Position numbers and translations under genes: made by a program | Notes under the pieces: model-generated | Databases searched by the model: none | Told to the model about the DNA's origin: nothing | Seen by the model: the letters and a program-made list of their open reading frames with translations, nothing else | Assembly: GCF_015209595.1 (NCBI RefSeq) | Contig: NZ_JADEYS010000022.1 | Coordinates: forward strand, 23,075 to 87,074 | DNA: 64,000 bases | Reading direction: 5' to 3' | Origin: Pontibacterium sinense | GTDB lineage: Bacteria > Pseudomonadota > Gammaproteobacteria > Pseudomonadales > Balneatricaceae | Shown here: piece after piece, positions 27,397-37,285 of the stretch | Position numbering within the stretch: the stretch's first letter is position 1 | Layout: each line of letters begins with the position of its first letter

Positions 27397-28950
27397 TTAC
27401 TTAGCGAGTAGCAGGGAGTTGCCGGTCATCTCTGCTGGCGCATCAACCGCCATCAGATCCAGCAAGGTCGGCGCCAGGTCGCAGAGTGCACCATCTTTTA
27501 AGCTGATGTCAGCAGCACGTGGGCCATCATAAACCAGCGCCACCGGCCAGATTGTATGGGCCGTGTGTGGCTGTCCGGTTTTCGGATCTACCATCATCTC
27601 CACGTTCCCGTGGTCCGCCGTAATCAGCGCCTCACCACCCACTTCTGCCATCGCTTCCAGCACTTGGCGAATGCTGTCATCCACCGCTTCGACGGCTTTC
27701 ACTGCCGCGTCAAAGACGCCGGTATGACCCACCATATCGCCATTGGCAAAGTTGCAGACGATCAGATCAAACTTGCCGCTTTTAATCGCTTCAACCAGCT
27801 TTGCGGTCACTTCCGGCGCGCTCATTTCAGGCTGCAGGTCGTAGGTTGCCACGTCGGGGGATGGCACCAAAATACGTTCTTCACCCGGATATACCGCTTC
27901 CTGACCGCCATTAAAGAAGAATGTCACATGGGCATATTTTTCCGTTTCCGCGATGCGCAGCTGGGTTTTACCCAAACCGGAGAGATACTCGCCCAGATCG
28001 TTGGTGATCGTCAGCGGCGGATATGCACACGCAGCATCGATGCTTGCTGCGTATTCGGTCATCATCACATAACTGGATAGCGCTGGAGTAACGCTACGTT
28101 CAAAACCTTCAAATTCAGTGCCTTCAACAAAACAACGGGTGATTTCACGAGCACGATCCGGGCGGAAATTGGCACAGATCAGCACATCACCGTCTTCCAC
28201 CTTCGCCAACGCTGCGCCAGACGCATCACTAATCACCGTGGCCTGTACAAATTCGTCATTTTCATCACGGGCATACGCTGCCGCCAGTGCGGCCTGTCCA
28301 GACTCTGCAGTCTGTGCAGCAGTACCCAGTGTCATGGCATCGTACGCCTGCTGCACACGATCCCAGCGGTTGTCACGATCCATCGCAAAATAACGCCCAA
28401 CAACCGTTGCGATGCCGCCAAAGCCCAACTCATCGAATTTCGCCTGCATTTTTAGCAGCGATGGCTCGGCCGAACGTGGTGGCATATCGCGTCCGTCCAG
28501 AATGGCATGCAGGTAGATTGCTTTTGCACCACGTTTCGCAGCCATATCGATCAGCGCAATAATGTGATCTTCATGGCTGTGTACACCACCCGGAGACAGC
28601 AAACCCAACAGATGCACCGCTTTACCGGCCGCAATGGCTTTATCCATTCCCTCGACGAGTACTTCGTTGTCGAAAAAATCACCATCGGCAATCGCCTTAG
28701 AGATACGGGTAAAGTTCTGATACACCGTGCGGCCCGCACCGATGTTCATGTGCCCCACTTCAGAGTTGCCCATTTGGCCTTCAGGCAAACCCACGGCCAG
28801 ACCGGAAGTCGCAATACGGGAAACAGGATTGTTCGCCAGTAGCGAATCCCATACCGGGGTATTAGCCGCTTCAATCGCTGAAGACTCGGACGCTTCGATA
28901 CCGAAACCATCCAGAATAATAAGAGCTTTAGGTGCGCGCGCGTTGGTCAT
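27397..28950 (-). CDS. gpmI: 2,3-bisphosphoglycerate-independent phosphoglycerate mutase
   Basis: GpmI interconverts 3- and 2-phosphoglycerate in glycolysis with two manganese ions. The 517-residue protein shows [11 protein letters not shown] (first metal ligand), [17 protein letters not shown] with the phosphoserine, HSHEDHI and the later DHGNVEMM metal motif. It is first of a co-directional gpmI-envC-ctpA-deacetylase run with 18-base spacing to envC. It diverges from the yibN-grxC-secB operon, an order conserved in many gammaproteobacteria. Confidence 0.97.
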   Translation of the reverse strand: MTNARAPKALIILDGFGIEASESSAIEAANTPVWDSLLANNPVSRIATSGLAVGLPEGQMGNSEVGHMNIGAGRTVYQNFTRISKAIADGDFFDNEVLVEGMDKAIAAGKAVHLLGLLSPGGVHSHEDHIIALIDMAAKRGAKAIYLHAILDGRDMPPRSAEPSLLKMQAKFDELGFGGIATVVGRYFAMDRDNRWDRVQQAYDAMTLGTAAQTAESGQAALAAAYARDENDEFVQATVISDASGAALAKVEDGDVLICANFRPDRAREITRCFVEGTEFEGFERSVTPALSSYVMMTEYAASIDAACAYPPLTITNDLGEYLSGLGKTQLRIAETEKYAHVTFFFNGGQEAVYPGEERILVPSPDVATYDLQPEMSAPEVTAKLVEAIKSGKFDLIVCNFANGDMVGHTGVFDAAVKAVEAVDDSIRQVLEAMAEVGGEALITADHGNVEMMVDPKTGQPHTAHTIWPVALVYDGPRAADISLKDGALCDLAPTLLDLMAVDAPAEMTGNSLLLAK

Positions 28951-29115
28951 AGTGGGCCTGTCTTTCCGCCATAAAATATAGAGTTCCGATTGCCCGCTAT
29001 TCTACGCATATCAGCCCCTGAACGCGAATCACTCCCCCCTTCATTCAGAGCGCCCCTTTTATAGACATAAGCGACAGAAAAAAACGGACAAATGCAGAGA
29101 ATTTCGCTCTCCGCC

Positions 29116-29144
29116 TTATACCCGCACTGATCGCGTTGTATACT
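29116..29144 (+). promoter_or_regulatory. Possible sigma-70 promoter of yibN-grxC-secB
   Basis: TATACT (29139-29144) lies 17 bases after TTATAC (29116-29121). The -10 is good and the -35 poor. The start site would be about 50 bases ahead of the rhodanese gene. Confidence 0.4.
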
Positions 29145-29198
29145 TACCGGCTTTGATTTAACGCCAGACCTAAGCGGTCATCCGAGTCGGGAAAAACA

Positions 29199-29612
29199 AT
29201 GGAACAAGTGATCGAGTTTATTGGTAACCATGTCCTTCTGGTTTCAGCCTGGTTGCTGACATTGGTTATGTTGCTGTGGAACGAAAACCGCAAAGCGGGC
29301 AAGGCGGTCACTCCAGCCATTGCGACCCAGCTGATCAACAAAGAAAGCGCTCTGATTCTGGACATTCGTCCGAAGAAAGAGTGGGAGACCGGCCATATTA
29401 CTGGCGCTCGCCACCTGCCTATCGCCGAACTCGATCGTCGTATGGACGAACTGAACAAGTTCAAAGAGAAGCCGATCATTGTTGTCTGCAACCTGGGTCA
29501 GACAGCAGGCAGTGCGTCGAAGAAACTGCTGGCCGGCGGCTTCACTAATGTTGTACGCCTGTCCGGTGGTATGACAGAGTGGAAAGCACAGTCCCTGCCG
29601 GTGGTTAAGTAA
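29199..29612 (+). CDS. Rhodanese-domain membrane protein (YibN-like)
   Basis: A 137-residue protein with one N-terminal membrane helix (about residues 8-27) and a cytoplasmic rhodanese domain. The domain keeps LILDIRPKKEWETGHI and an active-site loop VVCNLGQTAG with a cysteine, so sulfur transfer is possible. It is the first gene of a tight yibN-grxC-secB cluster (3 bases to grxC). E. coli has the same order followed by gpsA; here secB is followed by a terminator and gpsA is absent. The sulfur acceptor is unknown. Confidence 0.9.
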   Translation: MEQVIEFIGNHVLLVSAWLLTLVMLLWNENRKAGKAVTPAIATQLINKESALILDIRPKKEWETGHITGARHLPIAELDRRMDELNKFKEKPIIVVCNLGQTAGSASKKLLAGGFTNVVRLSGGMTEWKAQSLPVVK

Positions 29613-29615
29613 GTC

Positions 29616-29870
29616 ATGAAAGACACGCTGATCTACACCACCGCAATCTGCCCTTTTTGTGTCCGTGCAAAAATGCTGCTGGATCATAAAGGCGTGGAAT
29701 ATACAGAAATTGATATTCACCGGCAGCAAGGTGCTCGTCAGGAGATGATGCAGCGCGCGAACCGCCACACTGTACCGCAGATTTTTGTTGGCGATACACA
29801 CGTAGGCGGCTGCGACGATCTCTTTGCACTTGAGCATCAGGGCAAACTTGACGCCCTGCTGGCCGAATAA
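29616..29870 (+). CDS. grxC: Glutaredoxin 3
   Basis: An 84-residue dithiol glutaredoxin with the active-site motif CPFC (residues 12-15, after YTTAIC), the TVPQIFVGDTHVGG cis-proline/glutathione-binding region and a short C-terminus. It reduces protein disulfides and glutathione mixed disulfides in the cytoplasm. It starts 3 bases after the rhodanese gene and is followed by secB, the conserved operon order. Confidence 0.95.
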   Translation: MKDTLIYTTAICPFCVRAKMLLDHKGVEYTEIDIHRQQGARQEMMQRANRHTVPQIFVGDTHVGGCDDLFALEHQGKLDALLAE

Positions 29871-29900
29871 AAGCTAATTCAAAAATTTAAGGATAGTACG

Positions 29901-30380
29901 ATGGCTGAGAACGAACAGAATCAGGCGGCTGAAGCACAGGGCCCACAGTTTGCAGTACAGCGCGTTTACCTGAAAGACGCGTCTCTGGAGTCCCCAAACG
30001 CACCAGAAATCTTCACTAAAGCGTGGCAGCCAGAGATCAACCTGGATATGAACTCCCGCACACAGCAGCTCGGTGAAGGCGCGTACGAAGTTGTCCTGAC
30101 GCTGACGGTGACTGTTAAAAATGAAGATGAGACTGCATTCCTGACTGAGATTCAGCAGGCAGGCATTTTCTCCATCTCAGGTCTGGAAGAAGCTGAACTG
30201 CACCACACACTGGGTGCATTCTGCCCGAACATCCTGTTCCCGTACGCACGTGAAGCGATCGACAACATGGTGACCAAAGCAAGCTTTCCTCCACTGATGC
30301 TGGCTCCGGTTAACTTCGATGCACTGTACGCACAGCAGCTGGCTCAACAGCAGTCACAGGCGGAAGGCGCAAGCCACTAA
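29901..30380 (+). CDS. secB: Protein-export chaperone SecB
   Basis: SecB keeps preproteins unfolded and hands them to SecA. The 159-residue protein carries the typical N-terminus [21 protein letters not shown] (here read in two blocks), the QIQQAGIF-like segment [10 protein letters not shown], and the C-terminal [14 protein letters not shown] signature followed by [16 protein letters not shown] ribosome-binding site (AAGGAT) precedes ATG 29901. It closes the yibN-grxC-secB operon, with a strong bidirectional terminator 20 bases after the stop. Confidence 0.97.
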   Translation: MAENEQNQAAEAQGPQFAVQRVYLKDASLESPNAPEIFTKAWQPEINLDMNSRTQQLGEGAYEVVLTLTVTVKNEDETAFLTEIQQAGIFSISGLEEAELHHTLGAFCPNILFPYAREAIDNMVTKASFPPLMLAPVNFDALYAQQLAQQQSQAEGASH

Positions 30381-30402
30381 TCAGCGATTGCTGATCACGC
30401 AC

Positions 30403-30434
30403 AAAAAAGCCGGAGCAGATGCGCCGGCTTTTTT
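30403..30434. terminator. Bidirectional terminator between secB and the M14 peptidase gene
   Basis: An 11-bp stem (AAAAAAGCCGG / CCGGCTTTTTT) serves both the plus-strand secB operon and the convergent minus-strand gene. Confidence 0.88.
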
Positions 30435-30452
30435 ATATCTAAATACAGGCAA

Positions 30453-31352
30453 TCACTTATCTGAACTCGCAGGAACCACACCCTTTTCATCGCCCCCCTC
30501 GGCAATCTGACTTTCAGGTTGCGCTTTAACCCGCACCCAACGTACCAGATCAACCCACATGCGACTGATATCGGTTGCAGACGGCATAATGCCCGCATAC
30601 GGTAGCTCAATCGTCATCACCGGTACATTTTTAACGTACCAGCCATAGTTGCCCAAAGATCCCGGATAGGTCCCCAGGTGACGTAAATACAATGGTCCCA
30701 GCTTCTGTGGTGGCTGTTTATCACCATCAAAATCCAGAATGCCGTGAGGTGCATGCACCGATACAATTACGCTAGGTTTGTACTCTTCGATCAGTGTATG
30801 AATCATTTTGCTTTCTGGTTCACTGAGCGGCTTCTCGCCCGGGTAATAACGCTTACGCTTGCTTGCTTGCTTCCAATATTCCAGCGGTGTCAGCTTGGCC
30901 TCAGCCGGTATAAAGTTGCGATTGAGATCAACATTGTTGGCATTCACACGGGTCGCCGGGCGACGTAGCAGTCCGTCAGGATTTGCCAGCGGCAGGAAAT
31001 GCCAGTCGAACGAACCACTGTGATGCTGATTCAGTTTATTCAGCCACTTGAAGGTCACGCTGACACTGGATAACTCATCACCGTGGATACCACCAATAAA
31101 CAAGATCCGCACCGGATTCTTCACACCCGGTTTGGCCGCATAATGCGCTTCCAGAATAGGCTGATTACTGGCGGAATAAAATCGCGGCTGGTAGAACTGG
31201 ATATTAGAGCACTCTTGATAAGAAACACTCGCCAGTCGGCCACTGATTTTTTTACACATCTGTGCCACTTCATCGGACTTGTCGGTCTGGGCCTTGGCCT
31301 GTACCTGAGATCCGATCAGCAACAACGCGAGAAGGGAAACAATCACCCGCAT
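30453..31352 (-). CDS. Secreted M14-type zinc carboxypeptidase (murein peptide amidase-like)
   Basis: A 299-residue protein with a signal peptide (MRVIVSLLALLLIGSQVQA). The M14 zinc site is visible: GGIHGDELSS gives the HxxE pair, NNVDLNRNF the NxxNR-like substrate motif, and IVSVHAPHG the third zinc His. The family includes MpaA, which cleaves the gamma-D-Glu-diaminopimelate bond of cell-wall peptides. ATG 31352 (after AGGT) fits the signal peptide better than an upstream Met. It follows an unknown gene by 47 bases on the same strand. A late catalytic Glu is probably in the IELPYAG stretch. Confidence 0.85.
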   Translation of the reverse strand: MRVIVSLLALLLIGSQVQAKAQTDKSDEVAQMCKKISGRLASVSYQECSNIQFYQPRFYSASNQPILEAHYAAKPGVKNPVRILFIGGIHGDELSSVSVTFKWLNKLNQHHSGSFDWHFLPLANPDGLLRRPATRVNANNVDLNRNFIPAEAKLTPLEYWKQASKRKRYYPGEKPLSEPESKMIHTLIEEYKPSVIVSVHAPHGILDFDGDKQPPQKLGPLYLRHLGTYPGSLGNYGWYVKNVPVMTIELPYAGIMPSATDISRMWVDLVRWVRVKAQPESQIAEGGDEKGVVPASSDK

Positions 31353-31399
31353 CTTAGTACCTGTTATTAAGTCAATCAAAACGCACTGACAAGGCAGCC

Positions 31400-31720
31400 T
31401 CAGCTGCGCTCGCCACGCGCCATTCGCAACAACGTCTCTGCCGCCCCTGTCGTCAGCACCGATTCAATCTCCGCTGCTTGCATGGGTATAACACTGAGCA
31501 TTGCGTTTGCGGGCACTTGCCTGAAATCAGCCAACTGCTGCAACGTATCCACCAGCACAACACAAGGTAACACCTGCTGCTGAAGTGCCAATATATTGAT
31601 ACGCTGAGTTTCACCAGCCTGAAAGAGAATCCGTCCGCCGAGGTGGTCAACTGCTGCAAGACAGCTTGGCGACGACATTAAAGGGTCGAACTGGGTGAGG
31701 ATTATAGCATCCTGCTTCAT
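31400..31720 (-). CDS. Hypothetical protein
   Basis: I do not recognise this 106-residue protein. It shows no signal peptide or membrane segment. Its alternating hydrophobic strands (GGRILF, PCVVLVDTLQQLADF, MLSVIPM) suggest a small alpha/beta fold, perhaps receiver- or STAS-like, without the usual acidic pocket. The C-terminal part (ETLLRMARGERS) is basic. It lies just upstream of the M14 peptidase on the same strand and divergent from the MEKHLA-domain gene. Confidence 0.6.
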   Translation of the reverse strand: MKQDAIILTQFDPLMSSPSCLAAVDHLGGRILFQAGETQRINILALQQQVLPCVVLVDTLQQLADFRQVPANAMLSVIPMQAAEIESVLTTGAAETLLRMARGERS

Positions 31721-31790
31721 GATTTTAGGTTCATTCTATTCATGTTAAGCGTTAGTATCGCAGTCCATGCTTCATTCTGACAAGGGCTCC

Positions 31791-32267
31791 ATGTCTCCTA
31801 TGCAACCGTGGCAAAACGAATCGATCATTCATTTATCCCAGATCATTATCCAGAGCTTTCGTGAACGCCTGGGTCATCCGCTGAACAATCTACCTGCTAC
31901 AGCCACCGGACAGGAGTTGGCTCAAGCCCTGTACGAAGCCCCTTTTGTGATACTGGCCCATGATGGTGCAACTGACCCCTGCTTTACCTACGCAAACCTG
32001 ACCGCGCAGCAGTTATGGGAGCTGGAGTGGGAGGAGTTTATCGGCATGCCATCACGGTACTCAGCAGAACCGGATCTGAGAGAAGTACGTGCTGCGATGC
32101 TGGAACGGGTACAGAGGGATGGCTACATCGATGACTATCGTGGCATCCGTATCAGCAAAACAGGTCAGCGCTTTGAGTTGGGCAAAACGGTTGTCTGGAA
32201 TTTACAGGATACTGAAGGAGTTGCCTGTGGTCAGGCCGCCACCTTCAGTGAATGGACGGCGCTGTAG
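31791..32267 (+). CDS. MEKHLA-domain (PAS-like) protein
   Basis: This 158-residue protein matches the MEKHLA domain, a PAS-like fold first described in plant HD-ZIP III proteins and found alone in many bacteria. Typical segments are FVILAHDGATDPCFTYAN, QQLWELEWEEFIGMPSRYSA, and the late YRGIRISKTGQRFEL with TVVWNL. It has no output domain, so it may bind a small ligand or a partner. ATG 31791 after AAGGG is preferred to one eight codons upstream. It converges with trmL, 20 bases apart. Confidence 0.85.
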   Translation: MSPMQPWQNESIIHLSQIIIQSFRERLGHPLNNLPATATGQELAQALYEAPFVILAHDGATDPCFTYANLTAQQLWELEWEEFIGMPSRYSAEPDLREVRAAMLERVQRDGYIDDYRGIRISKTGQRFELGKTVVWNLQDTEGVACGQAATFSEWTAL

Positions 32268-32287
32268 GCAACCGCAGAGATGCAGAT

Positions 32288-32752
32288 TTACTGACCGCCA
32301 CTAAAACCTAACTGCCGCCATGCTTCATATACAACAACAGCACAGGCATTCGATAAGTTAAGGCTGCGGCTCTCTTCCTTCATCGGCAAACGCAGCAGCG
32401 TTTCCTGTGGCAGCGATTCCCGCACTTCAGGTGGCAATCCTCGCGTCTCCGGGCCAAACAATAGCACATCACCCGGCAGGAACTGAGCGTCGCAGTAGTT
32501 ACCTGTGCCTTTGGTTGTCAGCGCCCAAACATTCTGCGGCTGAATCGCCTCCAGCGCAGCGTCTAGATCTTTATGTACTTGCACAGCCGCAAACTCATGA
32601 TAATCCAGTCCCGCACGGCGCAGTTTTTTGTCATCAAAATCAAAACCCAGCGGTTCTACAAGATGAAGCTGAAACCCGGTATTCGCGCACAAGCGAATGA
32701 TATTGCCGGTATTCGGCGGAATTTCAGGTTCGAAGAGAACAACATGCAGCAT
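32288..32752 (-). CDS. trmL: tRNA (cytidine(34)-2'-O)-methyltransferase TrmL
   Basis: TrmL methylates the wobble 2'-OH of the two tRNA-Leu isoacceptors. The 154-residue SPOUT protein has the N-terminal [21 protein letters not shown] knot segment (shown in part), [10 protein letters not shown], and the C-terminal trefoil motif [15 protein letters not shown]. The ATG at 32752 matches the usual MLHVVLFEP start; an upstream in-frame Met is unneeded. It is a stand-alone gene upstream of the secB-side region, as in Pseudomonas, close to ntrC. Confidence 0.95.
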   Translation of the reverse strand: MLHVVLFEPEIPPNTGNIIRLCANTGFQLHLVEPLGFDFDDKKLRRAGLDYHEFAAVQVHKDLDAALEAIQPQNVWALTTKGTGNYCDAQFLPGDVLLFGPETRGLPPEVRESLPQETLLRLPMKEESRSLNLSNACAVVVYEAWRQLGFSGGQ

Positions 32753-32809
32753 AGTCACACCCGTAGCAGCGATAGGCAAATAAGATAAAACGTGGCGGGA
32801 GTGTAAGAC

Positions 32810-32836
32810 AGGGGCTGCTGCGGTTCAACAGCCCCT
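32810..32836 (-). terminator. Possible terminator after ntrC
   Basis: An 8-bp GC-rich stem (AGGGGCTG / CAGCCCCT) with an 11-base loop lies 24 bases after the ntrC stop. There is no T run on the minus-strand side, so it may only be a 3'-end stabilising hairpin. Confidence 0.4.
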
Positions 32837-32859
32837 TAAAAAACTAAACAAACAGTATA

Positions 32860-34290
32860 TTACTCTTGATCGGCACTGCCTGTCGCCACATCCATATCCA
32901 GTTCTTTGATCTTACGGGTCAGGGTATTGCGCCCCCACCCCAGCAGATTAGCCGCATCACGACGACGTCCGGCAGTATGCTTCAGCGCGGTCTCGATCAT
33001 GATCCGCTCAAAGGTCGGTACAGCCTCATCCAGCAAACTGCTCTGCCCTAAAGATAGCTGCTGATCAGCCCAGTTTCGCAACGCTCCCTGCCAGTTATTG
33101 CTGGTGACCGTTTGGCCAGCCTCAGACTCCAACAGCTCAGGCGGCAGGTCAGAAATTAGCACTTCCCGACCGGATGCCATCACCGTCAACCAGCGACAAG
33201 TGTTCTCCAGCTGACGCACGTTACCAGCCCAGGATAAACCACATATATAGGTTTCCGCTTCATCGCTGAGCGTTTTAGGTTCAACGCCCAACTCTTCCGC
33301 AGAGCTTGTCAGAAAATGGCGCGTCAGACGCGGAATATCCTCACGACGCTCGGACAAGGTAGGCAGATGAATACGTATCACGTTAAGGCGATGGAACAGA
33401 TCCTCACGGAAACGCCCCTCCTGTACCAGTTGCTCCAGATTCTGATGGGTCGCGGCAATAATACGGACATCAACTTTCACCGGCGTGTGGCCACCCACCC
33501 GGTAGAACTCACTGTCTGCCAACACGCGTAGCAATCGGGTCTGCGCATCGGCGGGCATATCACCAATCTCATCAAGAAACAGCGTGCCACCATCCGCCTG
33601 CTCAAAGCGCCCTCGCCGTGCAGCGGCTGCGCCGGTAAATGCCCCTTTTTCATGACCAAACAGCTCTGACTCGATCAAATCATGAGGAATCGCGGCCATG
33701 TTCAGCGGTATAAACGATTGTTCACGACGCGGACTGTGCTTGTGCAATGCATGAGCGACCAGCTCTTTACCGGTTCCCGATTCACCATTGATCAACACGG
33801 TAATATTGGATTGCGATAAACGTCCGATGGCGCGAAACACCTCCTGCATCGCAGGGGCCTCGCCGATAATTTCGGTCTCCGCGTCTGCGACCTGTTCCTC
33901 AACTTGTTTTTGCTGCTCAATCGCATGCTCCAACGCACGCTTCGCCAGTGCAACCGCCTCATCAACATCAAATGGTTTTGGCAGATACTCAAAGGCCCCA
34001 CCCTTATAAGACGCTACCGCAGAATCCAGATCAGAATGCGCGGTCATGATGATGATAGGGATCTGAGGAAAGCGCTCCTGAATGTGATTAAGCAACGCCA
34101 GACCATCAGTACCCGGCATCCGGATATCACTGATAATGGCGTCCGGCACTTGTGTTTCAAGCGCCTGAATCAGCACATCCGCACTGTCAAACACGGTATT
34201 ATTGACACCTTCAGCGGTCAGGGCTTTCTCCAGTACCCAACGAATTGAGCGGTCGTCGTCAACGACCCAGACATTACCTGACAGACTCAT
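32860..34290 (-). CDS. glnG: Nitrogen regulation response regulator NtrC (GlnG)
   Basis: A 476-residue enhancer-binding activator of sigma-54 promoters. It has a receiver domain with phospho-acceptor Asp55 (IISDIRMPG), an AAA+ domain with GESGTGKE Walker A, the sigma-54-contacting GAFTGA loop and LFLDEIGD Walker B, and a C-terminal Fis-type helix-turn-helix ([20 protein letters not shown]). It overlaps ntrB by 17 bases and is translated with it. Its binding sites are visible upstream of glnA and ntrB in this window, so it probably controls both. Confidence 0.97.
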   Translation of the reverse strand: MSLSGNVWVVDDDRSIRWVLEKALTAEGVNNTVFDSADVLIQALETQVPDAIISDIRMPGTDGLALLNHIQERFPQIPIIIMTAHSDLDSAVASYKGGAFEYLPKPFDVDEAVALAKRALEHAIEQQKQVEEQVADAETEIIGEAPAMQEVFRAIGRLSQSNITVLINGESGTGKELVAHALHKHSPRREQSFIPLNMAAIPHDLIESELFGHEKGAFTGAAAARRGRFEQADGGTLFLDEIGDMPADAQTRLLRVLADSEFYRVGGHTPVKVDVRIIAATHQNLEQLVQEGRFREDLFHRLNVIRIHLPTLSERREDIPRLTRHFLTSSAEELGVEPKTLSDEAETYICGLSWAGNVRQLENTCRWLTVMASGREVLISDLPPELLESEAGQTVTSNNWQGALRNWADQQLSLGQSSLLDEAVPTFERIMIETALKHTAGRRRDAANLLGWGRNTLTRKIKELDMDVATGSADQE

Positions 34291-35356
34291 GGTTCAGCTC
34301 CAAAGGGATAAATAGTTCAAATAGGGTTCTTCCCGGCCGGGTATCACACTCAATCAGGCCATGGTGTTGATTGAGGATCGACTGAGCGATCGATAACCCC
34401 AACCCGGTGCCATCTGCACGACCACTCACCATCGGATAGAAAACCTGGCTCAACAACTCTTCAGGTATACCCGGGCCGTTATCTTCGATACGCACACAGC
34501 ACACCAAACGATGTTTCTCCGTGCCTAAGGTAATCTGGCGCATCGTACGGGTATGCAGTTTGATAGACGGATTCTGTGTATGGCTTGTCTGCAACGCCTG
34601 CATACTATTGCGTACGATATTGAGCACCGCCTGAATCAACTGCTCAGCATCGCCGCGAAATTCTGGAATACTTGGATCATAGTCGCGGATCAACTCAACA
34701 CTACCGCCACTTTCCGCCGCCACCAAGCTGCATACCCGTTCGAGAATCGCGTGAATATTAACGTCGTTAATATCCGGCAACTTTCTCGGCCCCAACATGC
34801 GATCAACCAGGTTCCGTAAGCGGTCAGCTTCTTCAATAATGACCTGGGTGTAATCATGCAGCGATATATCATCCAGCTCACGTTCAAGTAGCTGCGCCGC
34901 ACCACGCAGTCCACCTAGCGGGTTCTTAATCTCATGCGCCAGGCCACGCACCAGCATTTGAGCACTCGCATGACGGGTCAGCAGTTCTTCTTCGCGCTCA
35001 ATCCGGATCAACCGGTCACGGGCTTCGATTTCTAACAGCAACCAGTTTTCCTGCTGCATCGGTAACGGATTCACGGTGTAATCCACCGTCAACATCTGTT
35101 CTGACTGGTTTCTCAACTTAGCTTCACGCCGGGTAAACGGATGCCCGCTGCGCAACGAATGACGCAACCCTTCAACCTGATCTGCATCCGTACCAAACCA
35201 CTCAGCAATATCCCGTCGACTCAGTTGGCGCGCACTTGCCGCCAATAACATTTCTGCGGCCGGATTCATGTACTGGATAAACAACTGGTTATCCAGCAAC
35301 ACAACGGCGGTCCCCAAATTCTCCAGTATCTTTTTGTACATATCATTTACGAGCAT
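34274..35356 (-). CDS. glnL: Nitrogen regulation sensor kinase/phosphatase NtrB (GlnL)
   Basis: A 360-residue cytoplasmic histidine kinase. An N-terminal PAS domain (about residues 8-115) precedes the dimerisation helix with the phospho-accepting His141 in GLAHEIKNPLGGL, then the ATPase domain with IVRNSMQA (N box), DNGPGIP and GTGLGLSIA. It phosphorylates or dephosphorylates NtrC under control of PII. The ATG at 35356 follows GGAAAG; the frame is open 25 codons further upstream but lacks family-like sequence. It heads the ntrB-ntrC operon, downstream of glnA, with an NtrC site in between. Confidence 0.96.
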   Translation of the reverse strand: MLVNDMYKKILENLGTAVVLLDNQLFIQYMNPAAEMLLAASARQLSRRDIAEWFGTDADQVEGLRHSLRSGHPFTRREAKLRNQSEQMLTVDYTVNPLPMQQENWLLLEIEARDRLIRIEREEELLTRHASAQMLVRGLAHEIKNPLGGLRGAAQLLERELDDISLHDYTQVIIEEADRLRNLVDRMLGPRKLPDINDVNIHAILERVCSLVAAESGGSVELIRDYDPSIPEFRGDAEQLIQAVLNIVRNSMQALQTSHTQNPSIKLHTRTMRQITLGTEKHRLVCCVRIEDNGPGIPEELLSQVFYPMVSGRADGTGLGLSIAQSILNQHHGLIECDTRPGRTLFELFIPLELNHESVR

Positions 35357-35560
35357 TGGCTTTCCGTCTCTCCATGCCAGGGTTCTGCACCCTGCATGCT
35401 TATAGACAATCGGATTGTTAAGAAAATGCAAAAACCAAACCAGCTTTGCTATTTCTACACAAGAATGTACAAAACACTCTCAAAATGCCCTCTAAGAGCA
35501 CTTAAGATGCCCCGAACAGCAGCAACGCTTCCTAACCGCTGAAAATACACAGAACCCACA

Positions 35561-35577
35561 TGCACCATTTTAGTGCA
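35561..35577. promoter_or_regulatory. NtrC-binding site upstream of ntrB
   Basis: On the minus strand the site reads TGCACTAAAATGGTGCA, a full match to the enteric NtrC consensus TGCAC(C/T)-N4-TGGTGCA. It lies 205 bases ahead of ntrB. In enteric bacteria NtrC-P at the glnL promoter represses ntrBC; the same autoregulation is inferred here. Confidence 0.85.
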
Positions 35578-35640
35578 TGGCAGGATTTTTGCCCTATGTT
35601 TCAGCATCCACCTTCAGTCAGCCGGTAAAAGACAGGCATA

Positions 35641-35668
35641 AAAAAAGCCTCCCGAGGGAGGCTTTTTT
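35641..35668 (-). terminator. Intrinsic terminator of glnA
   Basis: A perfect 13-bp stem (35641-35653 with 35656-35668, AAAAAAGCCTCCC arm) has six A/T on each side. It lies 20 bases after the glnA stop and could limit readthrough from glnA into ntrB. Confidence 0.9.
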
Positions 35669-35687
35669 AACTCAGCGAGCTCAAACC

Positions 35688-37094
35688 TTATACAGAGTAG
35701 TACAGGTCGAATTCTACTGGGTGAGTAGTCATGTTCACTTTCTCAACTTCTTCACGCTTCAGTTCAATGAACGCGTCCAGCATGTCGTCAGTGAATACGC
35801 CACCTTTAGTCAGGAACTCACGGTCGTTTTCCAGTGCTTCCAGAGCTTCTTCCAGAGATGCAGCTACCTGTGGAATCTCTGCAGCTTCTTCAGCTGGCAG
35901 GTCGTACAGGTCTTTATCAGCAGCATCGCCAGGGTGGATCTTGTTCTGAACACCGTCCAGACCTGCCATCATCAGTGCCGCGAAGCACAGGTATGGGTTA
36001 GCAGATGGATCCGGGAAACGTGCTTCTACACGACGCGCTTTCGGGTTAGTCACGTATGGGATACGGATAGACGCAGAACGGTTACGTGCAGAGTACGCCA
36101 GCATTACTGGTGCTTCAAAACCTGGTACCAGACGCTTGTAAGCGTTAGTAGAGGAGTTGGTCAGCGCGTTCAGTGTTTTCGCGTGCTTGATGATACCGCC
36201 AATGTAATACAGAGCAGTTTCAGACATACCCGCGTAAGCGTCGCCTGCAAACAGGTTAACACCGTCTTTAGACAGAGACATGTGAACGTGCATACCGGAA
36301 CCGTTGTCACCTACCAGCGGTTTAGGCATGAAGGTAGCAGTTTTACCGTAAGCGTGCGCAACGTTGTGTACGCAGTACTTCAGAATCTGTACTTCATCTG
36401 CCTTGTTAGTCAGAGTGTTAGGACCCACACCGATCTCACACTGACCCGCAGTTGCTACTTCGTGGTGGTGCACTTCGATCGTCAGATCCATCGCTTCCAT
36501 CGCGTCACACATAGCGGCACGCAGGTCATGCAGGGAATCGATTGGTGGTACAGGGAAGTAACCGCCTTTAACGCGAGGACGGTGACCGGTGTTACCACCT
36601 TCAATCTTGTGACTGGAAGCCCAAGAAGCTTCTTCGGACTCAATGGTGTAACCGCAACCACTGATGTCTGCGTGCCATTTAACAGCATCAAAGACAAAGA
36701 ACTCTGGCTCAGGACCAAACATCGCGGTATCAGCAATACCGGTAGACTTCAGGTATTCTTCCGCACGTTTAGCAACAGAACGTGGATCACGCTCGTAACC
36801 CTGACCCGTTGCCGGCTCTACGATGTCACAACGAACGATAACAGTCGTTGCTTCAGCAAATGGATCCAGCACAGATGCGCTGTCATCAGGCATCAGGATC
36901 ATGTCGGAGTCGTTGATACCTTTCCAACCGCCGATGGAAGAACCATCGAACATTTTGCCTTCTTCGAAGAAGTCATCACCCATGTCGGAAACAGGGATAG
37001 TTACGTGCTGCTCTTTACCGTGGGAATCGGTGAAGCGCATGTCAATCCATCGTGCTTCGCTTTCTTTGATCAGATTCAGAGTCTTCTCTGACAT
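35688..37094 (-). CDS. glnA: Glutamine synthetase type I
   Basis: GlnA makes glutamine from glutamate, ammonia and ATP as a dodecamer. The 468-residue protein has the family blocks [48 protein letters not shown] and, near residue 397, the DLYDLPAEE loop with the Tyr adenylylated by GlnE. It is therefore the GSI-beta type controlled by adenylylation. ATG 37094 is chosen because [11 protein letters not shown] is the usual start, although the frame is open upstream. A sigma-54 promoter and two NtrC sites lie ahead of it, and a terminator after it. Confidence 0.98.
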   Translation of the reverse strand: MSEKTLNLIKESEARWIDMRFTDSHGKEQHVTIPVSDMGDDFFEEGKMFDGSSIGGWKGINDSDMILMPDDSASVLDPFAEATTVIVRCDIVEPATGQGYERDPRSVAKRAEEYLKSTGIADTAMFGPEPEFFVFDAVKWHADISGCGYTIESEEASWASSHKIEGGNTGHRPRVKGGYFPVPPIDSLHDLRAAMCDAMEAMDLTIEVHHHEVATAGQCEIGVGPNTLTNKADEVQILKYCVHNVAHAYGKTATFMPKPLVGDNGSGMHVHMSLSKDGVNLFAGDAYAGMSETALYYIGGIIKHAKTLNALTNSSTNAYKRLVPGFEAPVMLAYSARNRSASIRIPYVTNPKARRVEARFPDPSANPYLCFAALMMAGLDGVQNKIHPGDAADKDLYDLPAEEAAEIPQVAASLEEALEALENDREFLTKGGVFTDDMLDAFIELKREEVEKVNMTTHPVEFDLYYSV

Positions 37095-37174
37095 TTGGCT
37101 TTCTCCACTTAATGAAATTGCCAGACTCGCAGTATGCAGTGCTGAACGCGTATTTTTCACTTGCCGATATCAAA

Positions 37175-37190
37175 AGCAAGGACCGTGCCA
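37175..37190 (-). promoter_or_regulatory. Sigma-54 promoter of glnA
   Basis: The minus strand reads TGGCACGGTCCTTGCT, with GG at -24 and GC at -12 and the standard spacing of TGGCAC-N5-TTGC(A/T). Transcription should start near 37164, giving a 70-base leader before glnA. Confidence 0.93.
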
Positions 37191-37254
37191 ACAACAACTT
37201 TGCTCGTAAGTGCTTATTTTTGGGACATTCCAGACCAGCGCCCCGATGAGAGCC

Positions 37255-37269
37255 GCACCAAAACAATGC
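37255..37269. promoter_or_regulatory. Proximal NtrC site of glnA (weaker)
   Basis: GCACCAAAACAATGC keeps the first half of the NtrC consensus well and the second half partly. It is centred about 98 bases upstream of the predicted start, 31 bases (three helical turns) from the distal site, the same phasing as in enteric glnA. Confidence 0.6.
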
Positions 37270-37285
37270 AACGCAAACATATTGC

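Larger units (their letters stand above)
35357..35687. other. glnA-ntrB intergenic region
   Basis: These 331 bases contain the glnA terminator, one NtrC site and the ntrB leader. No ORF of substance is seen on either strand. Confidence 0.6.

Noticed and set aside
35577..37091. Long open frame (504 codons) opposite glnA
   Set aside because: It is antisense to a certain glnA, has composition typical of a shadow frame (many His, Phe, Cys, Arg) and no ribosome-binding site. The glnA terminator lies within its 5' part.
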